A DNA stretch of 14,334 nt from Bacteroidales bacterium (GCA_026985625.1 JALSQC010000114.1:1-14334); one strand, 5' to 3'. Positions 1-6,889 are shown, counted from the stretch's first letter. Notes: generated by a model not told the origin, from the letters alone. A program made the numbers and translations.

Positions 1-150
1 TTACAGATAATTTCTTTGGGTTTTCCAAAAGAAAATATTATCTTAACAGAATTAAAATCAAATAATAATTATATGTATTACAGAGATAAAAAAAACAATC
101 ATTATGTACCTAAAAGACAACTAAGAAAAATAGTTTTAAATTATTATTAA
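1..150 (+). CDS. Nitroreductase-family protein, C-terminal fragment (5' end outside window)
   Basis: Frame 1 is open from the first base to a TAA at 148-150, giving 49 residues with no start in view. The peptide opens with 'IISLGFPKEN' and ends with '...YVPKRQLRKIVLNYY'. In FMN-dependent nitroreductase-family proteins of Bacteroidota the last strand and tail typically read 'xxxLGYPxE...' followed by a variable '(Y)YxDxxGxxHVPKRxLxDI'; the spacing and the VPKR-x-L element match that pattern from memory. The family reduces nitro compounds, quinones or flavins in the cytoplasm using NAD(P)H, but the catalytic and FMN-binding part lies outside the window, so the substrate cannot be guessed. The next gene starts 51 bases downstream on the same strand and no terminator hairpin is visible between them. 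Confidence 0.6.
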   Translation, partial: LQIISLGFPKENIILTELKSNNNYMYYRDKKNNHYVPKRQLRKIVLNYY

Positions 151-201
151 AAATAAGCAACCTTAATATTTTTATTACGTCTGCTTTATAAATGTTTTTA
201 T

Positions 202-3200
202 ATGAAAAAATTAGCTGTTATTTTATTATTATTTCTATTAATTTTTAATTATAAAATTACAAATGCCCAATGTAATATTTTTAGCATTCAGGTAAACGGT
301 CAATCTGTTTCTACTTACGATGTATGCGAAGGTTCTCCTGTTACATTTACATCTACAGGCTCTTGTAGTGTTTTAATGAACAATGATTTTAACAATCAAA
401 CAATAGGAGCAGGATGGGCTTCAAACTGCAATCCACAATTTAATAATCCTTGCGATCCAAGTCCTGACGGAACACCATATCTTTGGGTTGGATCATCGGT
501 TACACAACCACGCAGATTAGCAACTGTTGCATATAGTGTTAGCACTGCATGTACAATTTGTTTTGATATGGATTATGCAACCCAAGGTGGCTCATCACCT
601 TGCGAAGGTCCCGACTTGTCATCAGAAGGTGTGCATTTACAATATTCTACAAACGGAGGTGCAACATGGACAGATATTAATTATTGGAACCCTAATGGTG
701 GATACGACCCATATTTAACAGCATGGCATAACTACTGCGAAAACATTCCCATAAATGGCTCATCGGTTCAATTTTCATGGTATCAAGATGTCGGTAGTGG
801 TAGCGGATACGATCACTGGGGAATAGATAATGTTCAAATAACATGTCCTATTAGCACAAGTGTTGTTTGGAATACAGGAGCAACAACAAACGATTTACCA
901 ACATTTAATGCTACATTAGGCTCAACAGGATGGTATACAGTAACTTATTATGACACTGTATCGGGAGCATTTGCATCTGATTCGATTTACCTAAATGTTA
1001 TAGCTTTTCCATCAGCCGATTTTACAGTAACATCACCTATTTGCGTGAGTGATAACTCAACAATAACATATACTGGAGGAGGAGCTTCCTCTTTAAATTA
1101 CACATGGAATTTTGACGGAGGAAATGCAACACCGGGTACCGGACAAGGACCTCATTCTGTTTCGTGGACATCTCCGGGAACATATAATATAAGTTTAACA
1201 GTAGACGATGCTACATGTAGCAGCTCAGATACAGAGCAAGTAGTTGTAAATCCATTGCCAACAGCAACAATATCAGGCACAACAACAGTTTGTGGAGGCT
1301 CTTCGGTACCTTTGCAAGTAGATTTAACAGGCACAGCTCCTTGGGATATAGTTTATACCGACGGAACAAATACATATCCTGTAAACGGTATAACAACAAG
1401 CCCTTATGTTTTTAATGTAAATCCTGCAACGCCTACAACATATAGTTTAATTTCTGTTAGCGATGCAAGTTGTACAGGAACAGTATCAGGCAGTGCTTCA
1501 GTTACAATGTACACTTTGCCAACAGCAACAATATCGGGAAACCCGGATATATGTTTGGGCGATAGTACACAAATAACTGTAAACTTAACAGGTACAGCTC
1601 CTTGGAATATAACTTATACCGACGGAACAAATAATTATGTAGATACAGCAATAACCGGTTCGCCTCATACAATTACCGTAAACCCAAATACAACAACAAC
1701 ATATACTTTAACAGGTGTAAGCGATGCTAATTGTATAGGAACAAATATTTCAGGAAGTGCTACTGTTACCGTTTATCCAATACCAACTGCCGATTTTATA
1801 TTAACTCCAATAAATTGCTTTGGAGATAATACAAATATTAATTATACAGGAACAGCATCGTCGGCAGCTAATTACGACTGGAACTTTGGTGGAGGTAATG
1901 CTTCGCCAGGACAAGGATATCAAGGTCCTCAACAAGTAAACTTTGATAACTCAGGGACATTTAATATTAGTTTAACTGTAACAGAAAACGGTTGTGTCTC
2001 GCCAACTTACACTCAAGCAGTATTAAATCCTCCATTGTTAACATCTAATATTACAACTACAGATTTATTATGTTATTATGACATAAATACAGGCTCTGCA
2101 GTTGTATCGGCAAACGGAGGAACAATAGCAAACGATTATACATATCTTTGGTCGTCGTCAACTGTAAACAACGACTCTTTAACACGTTTACAAGAAGGTA
2201 TTTATTCGGTTACCGTACAAGATGACAATGGTTGCCAATCGGTAACAAATTTTACTATAAACAGACCTGACGAATTAGTAACTACAACACCCCCAAGTAT
2301 ATACCTATGCAACGGACGTTCTACAATAATTACCGCAACAACTACAGGAGGAACCCCTGCATATTCATACTCTTGGAACGGTAATTTAGGAGGTTCTACA
2401 TTAATAGATGACCCAAGAGAAGATTCGTTATATACAGTAATAGTAACAGATGCTAACGGATGTACCGATACATCTAAAACAATGATTTACGTTAGTGAGC
2501 CTGTTCATCTGGAATTAATATCAAATAAAGATAGTGTATGTCCGGGACAGACAGTTCAAATAACAGCTAATATATCAAGTCCTGCAGGAGGACCTTATCA
2601 ATTAAGTCTGCTAAACGGAGGTATAATAAGTACCCCTTTCGAAGTAAATGTAGATACTATGCAAGAAATAATAGCTACAGTAACCGATGGTTGTGGCTCA
2701 GAAGATATAGATACATTAAAACTTAATTTTTATCCGGCGCCTGTAATAGATTTTAGCCCTAATAAATATAACGGTTGCCAACCTTTAAACGTACAGTTTA
2801 ATCAAAATACTCCTTATTCTCAAAACGAATCTTACGCTTGGAACTTTGGCGACAATCAACAAGATAATTTATCGTATGAATATAATCCTAAACACTTATA
2901 TAAAGAAGCAGGGGTTTACGATGTAAGCCTAACATTAACTAACGAAAAAGGTTGTAAAGGAACAAAAGAAATTCCGGGATTAATTAAAGTATATCCAAAA
3001 CCTGATGCCAAATTTATTGCAGATCCCGAAAAAGTATCAATGATAAAACCTGAGGTAAGTTTTATAAATTTATCTTCGGTTACAGATACATCATATTGGA
3101 ACTTTATGGACGGTGATACATCTAACGCTACAAACCCATTACATTATTTTAAAGAATCGGGCACTTATAATGTCGAATTAATAGTAACAAGTAATATGGG

Positions 3201-3528
3201 TTGCAGAGATACCGTTACAGGAAAAATAATTGTAGAAGATCCTATAACTTTTTATGCTCCAACAGCATTCTCGCCTGATTATGACGGTGTAAACGATGAA
3301 TTTAAAATATATGCAACAGGAATTAAAAAAGACAATTTCCTATTGCAAATTTATAACCGATGGGGCGAAATTATATTCGAAAGTACCGATATAAATAAAG
3401 GTTGGGACGGATTAACAAAAAACAAAAAAAATATTTGTAAACAAGGAGCATATACTTGGGTTTGTTCTTTTATTGATGTGCAAAACAACGAAAACAAACG
3501 CACAGGCTCTGTCATCTTATTAAAATAA
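202..3528 (+). CDS. Large secreted multidomain protein with reelin-like, PKD and SprB-type modules and T9SS type B C-terminal domain
   Basis: 1108 residues. A Sec signal peptide covers residues 1-23 (KK, hydrophobic core, 'NAQ'). Residues about 55-215 resemble a reelin repeat: 'EGVHLQYSTNGGATW' near 142-156 and 'HWGIDNVQI' at 205-213. PKD-like domains lie at about 268-350, 527-610, 845-930 and 933-1013, shown by 'YxWNFxxG' and 'SGTYNxxLxV' motifs. Residues 352-438 and 439-526 are a tandem duplication. Residues 613-690 look like a SprB repeat ('GSAVVSANGG', 'GIYSVTVQDDNGC'), with a related copy at about 691-765. The end (1016-1108: 'FYAPTAFSPDYDGVNDEF', 'IYNRWGEIIFES', 'KGWDG', 'GAYTW') is the gliding-motility-associated/CHU C-terminal domain, which in this phylum sends cargo through the type IX system to the cell surface or medium. 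No catalytic domain is visible, so adhesion or a structural surface role is inferred. ATG at 202 fits the signal peptide. Confidence 0.9.
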   Translation: MKKLAVILLLFLLIFNYKITNAQCNIFSIQVNGQSVSTYDVCEGSPVTFTSTGSCSVLMNNDFNNQTIGAGWASNCNPQFNNPCDPSPDGTPYLWVGSSVTQPRRLATVAYSVSTACTICFDMDYATQGGSSPCEGPDLSSEGVHLQYSTNGGATWTDINYWNPNGGYDPYLTAWHNYCENIPINGSSVQFSWYQDVGSGSGYDHWGIDNVQITCPISTSVVWNTGATTNDLPTFNATLGSTGWYTVTYYDTVSGAFASDSIYLNVIAFPSADFTVTSPICVSDNSTITYTGGGASSLNYTWNFDGGNATPGTGQGPHSVSWTSPGTYNISLTVDDATCSSSDTEQVVVNPLPTATISGTTTVCGGSSVPLQVDLTGTAPWDIVYTDGTNTYPVNGITTSPYVFNVNPATPTTYSLISVSDASCTGTVSGSASVTMYTLPTATISGNPDICLGDSTQITVNLTGTAPWNITYTDGTNNYVDTAITGSPHTITVNPNTTTTYTLTGVSDANCIGTNISGSATVTVYPIPTADFILTPINCFGDNTNINYTGTASSAANYDWNFGGGNASPGQGYQGPQQVNFDNSGTFNISLTVTENGCVSPTYTQAVLNPPLLTSNITTTDLLCYYDINTGSAVVSANGGTIANDYTYLWSSSTVNNDSLTRLQEGIYSVTVQDDNGCQSVTNFTINRPDELVTTTPPSIYLCNGRSTIITATTTGGTPAYSYSWNGNLGGSTLIDDPREDSLYTVIVTDANGCTDTSKTMIYVSEPVHLELISNKDSVCPGQTVQITANISSPAGGPYQLSLLNGGIISTPFEVNVDTMQEIIATVTDGCGSEDIDTLKLNFYPAPVIDFSPNKYNGCQPLNVQFNQNTPYSQNESYAWNFGDNQQDNLSYEYNPKHLYKEAGVYDVSLTLTNEKGCKGTKEIPGLIKVYPKPDAKFIADPEKVSMIKPEVSFINLSSVTDTSYWNFMDGDTSNATNPLHYFKESGTYNVELIVTSNMGCRDTVTGKIIVEDPITFYAPTAFSPDYDGVNDEFKIYATGIKKDNFLLQIYNRWGEIIFESTDINKGWDGLTKNKKNICKQGAYTWVCSFIDVQNNENKRTGSVILLK
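1255..1779 (+). repeat. Tandem in-gene duplication encoding two about 87-residue modules
   Basis: Two consecutive copies of one module lie inside the large secreted protein gene: 1255-1515 (residues 352-438) and 1516-1779 (residues 439-526). Both start with 'LPTATISG' and share 'LTGTAPW', 'YTDGTN', 'TTTY'-like and 'SVSDA-C-GT-SGSA-VT' blocks in the same order. The DNA is also close: 'ttgccaacagcaacaatatc' occurs at 1255-1274 and again at 1516-1535. The copies are probably immunoglobulin-like beta-sandwich modules placed between two PKD domains. Confidence 0.85.
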
Positions 3529-3534
3529 AAATAT

Positions 3535-3570
3535 AATGGCAACATTTTTATGTTGCCATTTTTATTATTT
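3535..3570 (+). terminator. Rho-independent-type terminator after the secreted protein gene
   Basis: ATGGCAACAT (3536-3545) pairs perfectly with ATGTTGCCAT (3550-3559) around a TTTT loop, and a further A-T pair extends the stem. A T-rich tract (TTTTTATTATTTT) follows at once. It begins 7 bases after the stop codon and so ends the transcript of the 1108-aa protein gene. Confidence 0.85.
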
Positions 3571-3708
3571 TCAGCTTATAGTTTATTATTGTATAAAATT
3601 ACACATATAATTTTTGTTATATAAATTTATATTAGCATTATATAAACTTATACATACAAAATATCAATTAGTTAATAAACCTATCTATTTTTATATTAAA
3701 TTTATATT
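3567..3708. other. AT-rich leader upstream of the TPR gene, no clear promoter
   Basis: This stretch lies between the terminator and the small TPR gene. It is almost pure A/T with a 14-base palindrome ATATAAATTTATAT at 3619-3632, which is easily expected by chance at this composition. I see no exact TAnnTTTG motif on the plus strand, no tRNA-like fold and no convincing ORF. A promoter for the TPR gene should be here because a strong terminator precedes it, but I cannot place it. Confidence 0.4.
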
Positions 3709-3954
3709 ATGAAAAATTTTTATGCTATAGGGTTAAAGAAATTCGAAAATATGGATTTTAATTCTGCCATAAAATATTTAACTAAAAGCATTAAACAAAA
3801 TTCGCGTCATATTTACTCTTATTTATATAGAGGATTAGCTTACATTGAGCTAAAAGAATATAAAAAAGCTATTTCCGATTTATCTTTTGTTTTGAAAATA
3901 GACCCTGATAATGAGGAAGCAAAAAATAATTTAAAAAATTTAGAAGATTTATAA
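3709..3954 (+). CDS. Small tetratricopeptide-repeat (TPR) protein
   Basis: 81 residues, made almost entirely of two TPR units: residues about 3-34 ('YAIGLKKFENMDFNSAIKYL') and about 37-70 ('YLYRGLAYIELKEYKKAISD', then 'FVLKIDPDNEEA'). The second copy shows the usual TPR pattern of small residues at positions 8 and 20 and the terminal 'DPxN'. TPRs are helix-turn-helix scaffolds for protein-protein contact, and two units are fewer than usual for a stable stand-alone solenoid, so it may need a partner or oligomerise. There is no signal peptide or membrane segment, so it is probably cytoplasmic. It stands alone between two strong hairpins, so it looks like its own transcription unit. The partner and role are unknown. 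Confidence 0.75.
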   Translation: MKNFYAIGLKKFENMDFNSAIKYLTKSIKQNSRHIYSYLYRGLAYIELKEYKKAISDLSFVLKIDPDNEEAKNNLKNLEDL

Positions 3955-3993
3955 ATTAACCCAAAAATTTAAATTTTCGGGTTAATATTTTTT
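3955..3993. terminator. Hairpin terminator between converging genes
   Basis: ATTAACCC (3955-3962) pairs with GGGTTAAT (3979-3986); inside, AAAATTT/AAATTTT continues the pairing after a single A-C mismatch, giving an almost continuous stem. The plus strand has a T-run at 3986-3993, so it suits the TPR gene that ends at 3954. The minus-strand operon ends at 3992, so the last bases of slyD overlap the T-run, and the hairpin can also serve that operon, with a weaker T tract on that side. Confidence 0.75.
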
Positions 3994-4474
3994 AATGAAC
4001 ATGTTTATGTTCCAACTCTTCGGGAGTAGCATCTCTTACCTCGACAATATCTCCCTCAAAAAATAATGTTTTTCCTGCCATCATATGGTTAAAATCCATT
4101 TTAATGGTTTTTTCGTTAATTTCTCTTACAATACCATCTATTCGATTTCCGTTATTATCTTGCATGGGAATAACATTTCCTACTTTAAATAAATCTTTTT
4201 CGATTTTACCATCAATTTTAAACATTTCTTTATCTAAATCAAAAACGGCTTCGTCTTTATATTCGCCATAAGCATCATCCGGAACTAAAGTAAACGAAAA
4301 TTTATCGCCTGTTTTTTTATTATTAAGATTTTCCTCAAATTTTGGCAACATCATTCCTATTCCGTAAATAAATTGCAAGGGTTTTCCTCCGTAAGTTTCT
4401 TCAACTTTTTTTCCTTGTTTGTTATCTTCAAATAATCTGTAATTTAAAGTAACTACTTTGTTTTTTGTTATCAC
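3992..4474 (-). CDS. slyD: SlyD-type FKBP peptidyl-prolyl cis-trans isomerase
   Basis: 160 residues. The FKBP fold is split as in SlyD: residues 4-72 ('KVVTLNYRLFED', 'PLQFIYGIGMMLPKFEENL', 'GDKFSF', 'PDDAYGE') and about 123-148 ('MDFNHMMAGKTLFFEGDIVEVRDAT'), with the insert-in-flap chaperone domain at about 76-122. The family speeds proline isomerisation and holds unfolded chains in the cytoplasm; E. coli SlyD also binds nickel through a long His-rich tail. Here the tail is only 'EHKHVH', so strong metal storage is unlikely. The start is GTG at 4474-4472: the frame upstream is closed by TAA at 4492-4490, no in-frame ATG exists before Met41, and the family motif begins right after it. It is the last gene of the panB-DUF1287-prohibitin-slyD run, 18 bases after the preceding stop. 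Confidence 0.88.
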   Translation of the reverse strand: MITKNKVVTLNYRLFEDNKQGKKVEETYGGKPLQFIYGIGMMLPKFEENLNNKKTGDKFSFTLVPDDAYGEYKDEAVFDLDKEMFKIDGKIEKDLFKVGNVIPMQDNNGNRIDGIVREINEKTIKMDFNHMMAGKTLFFEGDIVEVRDATPEELEHKHVH

Positions 4475-4492
4475 AATATTTAAATTTAATTA

Positions 4493-5314
4493 TTAATTAT
4501 TTCCTAATATTAATGGTAGTCCGTCTTTACCCGCTCCAACAATAATTACTTTTGAGTTTGGTGATTTAGACAATTCAATTGTTGCCTCTATACCTCTCAT
4601 TTTAAGCAAACTAGGAGTTAAACTACTATTAATTATTTGATTTGCACGAGCCTCGCCTTCGGCTGCTATTTTTTTTCGTTCGGCTTCGCTTTTTTCTTTT
4701 TCTAATTTAAATTTATAAGCTAAGGCTTCTTGTTCTTGTTCTAATTTATTTTCTATTGCTTGTTTTATTTGTTTTGGTAATTTTACCGAGCGTATAAGCA
4801 TATTTTTAAGTTGAACATTGTCTTGTTTTAACGATTGTTCCGTTAGGTTTGTAATTTGAGTTTCAACCTCTTTACGTTTTGTCGAGAATATTTCCTCGGC
4901 TGTATAATTCCCCATAACCTGACGAACAACAGAACGCATATTTGGTATTACTTTAACATCGATATAACCTTTACCTATATTCTCGTGTATATATCCTATT
5001 TTTGAGGTTATCGGTCTAAACAAAATTGTTACATCTACATTTATAGACAAACCGTTTTTGTCGAGCACATCAATTGTTTCTTCGTTTTTTTGGTCTTTTA
5101 CATCGTAAATTATAAGTTTATTCCAAGGTGCAATAATATGAAATCCTTGCTCGTATATATTGTCTTTATCAAGTCCTCCCGAGAATTGTTTAAACAAAAC
5201 ACCTGCTTGTCCAGGTTGCAGGGTATAAAACATTTTACCGCTCGAAAAAATTATTATTAATGCAAATATTGCAACTACTATTAATATTATTCTTTTTTTG
5301 TTTATTTTATCCAT
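4493..5314 (-). CDS. Prohibitin-family (SPFH/Band 7) membrane protein
   Basis: 273 residues. One N-terminal membrane anchor at about residues 9-25 follows a basic start ('MDKINKKR'). The SPFH/Band 7 domain spans about 30-180 ('LQPGQAGVLFKQFSGG', 'GFHIIAPWNKLIIYDVKDQ', 'INVDVTILFRP', 'IPNMRSVVRQVMGNYTAEEI'). A charged Ala/Glu/Lys coiled coil follows at about 180-225, then the prohibitin-like end 'SPNSKVIIVGAGKDGLPLIL'. The family forms large rings at membranes and in bacteria is linked to membrane microdomains and to control of FtsH-type proteases; no such partner is encoded in the window, so its role here is inferred only. It lies between the DUF1287 gene (76-base gap) and slyD (18 bases). 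A TAnnTTTG motif in the 76-base gap suggests a promoter of its own. Confidence 0.9.
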   Translation of the reverse strand: MDKINKKRIILIVVAIFALIIIFSSGKMFYTLQPGQAGVLFKQFSGGLDKDNIYEQGFHIIAPWNKLIIYDVKDQKNEETIDVLDKNGLSINVDVTILFRPITSKIGYIHENIGKGYIDVKVIPNMRSVVRQVMGNYTAEEIFSTKRKEVETQITNLTEQSLKQDNVQLKNMLIRSVKLPKQIKQAIENKLEQEQEALAYKFKLEKEKSEAERKKIAAEGEARANQIINSSLTPSLLKMRGIEATIELSKSPNSKVIIVGAGKDGLPLILGNN

Positions 5315-5337
5315 AATTTTATTTTTTTATATCTTGA

Positions 5338-5345
5338 CAAAACTA
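5338..5345 (-). promoter_or_regulatory. Candidate -7 element (TAGTTTTG) upstream of the prohibitin gene
   Basis: On the minus strand the 76-base gap before the prohibitin gene holds TAGTTTTG, an exact match to the Bacteroidota -7 consensus TAnnTTTG, 23 bases before the ATG. I found no TTG at the matching -33 distance, so only half of the promoter is supported. It would allow prohibitin-slyD to be expressed separately from panB. Confidence 0.3.
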
Positions 5346-5390
5346 TTATTAATTTTTGTTGTAAAAAATTAATTGTTTAATTTTTTTATA

Positions 5391-5990
5391 TTATTTATTA
5401 TCGGTTTTTTTATAGAAATAATGTCCTATAATTTTAAAACTAAACAAACAATCTTCCATAACTTGTCCGTTTCCTATGTTGTGGACTATTAAATATCTTT
5501 TTTTATCGGCTGATTTTTTATTAACAACAATTCCGATGTGTGTAATGTTTCCTCCAAGATTCCAGCAGACTATATCTCCGGGCAAATAATCTTTTGGATT
5601 ACCGGTTATTTTTTTTACGGTTCCTTTGCGTTCAAAAAATTTCATAAGATTAGGCACTCGTCTATGGTCGATATTTTTATCGGTGTGTTTTAAACCCCAC
5701 ATTTTTGGATATTTATTAAAATTTTTTACCATATCCTCGTGCACCTCTTTCTGCAAATCTATTCCAAGTTTACGATATGCTCTAATAATAACATCGGTGC
5801 AAACTCCTTTGTCTTTTGGCACATCGCCATTTGGATATTTAATCGAAAAATAAGACGGGTCGTAATCTACTTTATCGTTAGTTAGTTCAATAGCTGCATT
5901 TGATAATTTTTGAGAAAATTCGGTTTGAGCATATAAATAAAGTATTGATAAATTTAGAAATAATAATATTATTGCTTTTTTAAAATTCAT
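5391..5990 (-). CDS. DUF1287 (YijF-like) secreted protein with NlpC/P60-like fold
   Basis: 199 residues. A signal peptide (residues 1-22: 'KK', hydrophobic core, 'YAQ') sends it to the periplasm or envelope. The mature part shows DUF1287 landmarks: 'GVCTDVIIRAYRKLGID' (Cys64), 'DKNIDHRRVPNLMKFFE' (about 104-120), 'LPGDIVCWNLGGNITHIGIV' (His151) and 'LIVHNIGNG...ED' followed by 'IGHYFY'. The Cys-His pattern with 'PGDIV' and 'HIGIV' is that of papain-like NlpC/P60 peptidases and amidases, so cell-wall or amide hydrolysis is a fair guess, but no activity is firmly established for this family. It lies 23 bases after panB and 76 before the prohibitin gene on the same strand. The length agrees with the family (about 200 residues). 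Confidence 0.85.
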   Translation of the reverse strand: MNFKKAIILLFLNLSILYLYAQTEFSQKLSNAAIELTNDKVDYDPSYFSIKYPNGDVPKDKGVCTDVIIRAYRKLGIDLQKEVHEDMVKNFNKYPKMWGLKHTDKNIDHRRVPNLMKFFERKGTVKKITGNPKDYLPGDIVCWNLGGNITHIGIVVNKKSADKKRYLIVHNIGNGQVMEDCLFSFKIIGHYFYKKTDNK

Positions 5991-6013
5991 ATCTAATAAA
6001 TTTTTTTTATTTA

Positions 6014-6829
6014 TTAATATTGCTCTTTTTCGTTAGGAAATTCTCTGTTTTTTATATCTTTAATATAAGCCTCGGTAGCTCCTTTAATTTCTTGATACAG
6101 ATTATGATAACGACGTAAGAATCTTGGCGAAAATTCTTGTGTAATGCCTAACATATCGTGAATTACAAGAACTTGACCATCGACACCTGCTCCGGCTCCT
6201 ATGCCTATAACAGGTATAGATAACGAGTTTGTAACTTGTGTTGCCAATTTAGATGGAATTTTTTCTAATACAATTGAGAAACAACCTGCATTTTGTAAAA
6301 GTATTGCATCTTTTTTTAATTTTTCGGCTTCGGCTTCGTCGCGGGCACGCACAACATAGGTTCCGAATTTATGAATAGATTGCGGTGTTAATCCTAAATG
6401 TCCCATTACAGGTATGCCTGCAGATATTATTCTTTTTACCGACTCTAATACCTCTTCGCCACCTTCCATTTTAACAGCATGAGCTCCGGTTTCTTTCATT
6501 ATCCTAATTGCTGTTGACAATGCTTCTTTTGAGTTTCCTTGATATGAGCCGAAAGGCATATCAACTACAACTAATGATCTTTTTACTGCTCTAACAACCG
6601 AACTTGCATGGTATATCATCTCGTTAAGAGTTATTGGCAGTGTTGAGTCGTATCCTGCCATAACATTTGATGCTGAATCGCCAACCAAAATAACATCTAT
6701 ACCCGATTGGTCTATAATTTTTGCCATTGAATAGTCGTATGCTGTAAGCATAGCTATTTTTTCACCTTTAAGTTTCATCTCGTTTAAAACATGAGTTGTA
6801 ACTTTTTTTATATTTTTATGAACCGACAT
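6014..6829 (-). CDS. panB: 3-methyl-2-oxobutanoate hydroxymethyltransferase (ketopantoate hydroxymethyltransferase)
   Basis: 271 residues. PanB adds a hydroxymethyl group from 5,10-methylene-tetrahydrofolate to 3-methyl-2-oxobutanoate, the first committed step of pantothenate and CoA synthesis, in the cytoplasm. Recognised motifs: 'MLTAYDYSMA' (27-36), 'LVGDSASNVMAGYDSTLPIT' (49-67), 'VVDMPFGSY' (88-96), 'VKMEGG' (119-124), 'MGHLGLTPQS' (142-151), 'VLEKIP' (187-192) and 'IGIGAG' (208-213). By analogy with E. coli PanB, Asp51, Asp90 and Glu122 should bind Mg and Glu189 should be the catalytic acid/base. The frame is open to 6895, but the start is best at the ATG of 6829-6827 ('MSVHKNIKKVTTHVLNEMK'), which matches the usual Bacteroidota N-terminus and avoids overlap with the divergent gene. 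It appears first in a four-gene run; panC, panD and panE are not in the window. Confidence 0.95.
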   Translation of the reverse strand: MSVHKNIKKVTTHVLNEMKLKGEKIAMLTAYDYSMAKIIDQSGIDVILVGDSASNVMAGYDSTLPITLNEMIYHASSVVRAVKRSLVVVDMPFGSYQGNSKEALSTAIRIMKETGAHAVKMEGGEEVLESVKRIISAGIPVMGHLGLTPQSIHKFGTYVVRARDEAEAEKLKKDAILLQNAGCFSIVLEKIPSKLATQVTNSLSIPVIGIGAGAGVDGQVLVIHDMLGITQEFSPRFLRRYHNLYQEIKGATEAYIKDIKNREFPNEKEQY

Positions 6830-6844
6830 TTTATATTTTTTTAG

Positions 6845-6852
6845 TAAGTTTG
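6845..6852 (+). promoter_or_regulatory. Candidate -7 element (TAAGTTTG) for the divergent 354-aa lipoprotein gene
   Basis: TAAGTTTG matches the Bacteroidota -7 consensus TAnnTTTG exactly and lies 37 bases before the ATG at 6890. No TTG is present at the expected -33 distance. It overlaps the 8-base palindrome TTTGCAAA (6849-6856), whose other half gives TAAACTTTG on the minus strand, one base off the consensus spacing, as a possible panB -7 element. Confidence 0.35.
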
Positions 6853-6889
6853 CAAAGTTTACAAAAATTTTAAACTCTAAATCATTTTT

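Noticed and set aside
151..201. Possible terminator or promoter between the nitroreductase tail and the secreted protein gene
   Set aside because: No hairpin of useful length and no TAnnTTTG motif are present in the 51 bases.
527..718. Short plus-strand frame in the secreted protein gene, and antisense frames at 1152-1399
   Set aside because: They lie wholly within the reelin-like and Ig/PKD coding sequence in other frames and show no protein-like motifs.
3619..3632. 14-base palindrome ATATAAATTTATAT upstream of the TPR gene
   Set aside because: Made only of A and T in a nearly pure A/T spacer; expected by chance and not linked to a start or promoter motif.
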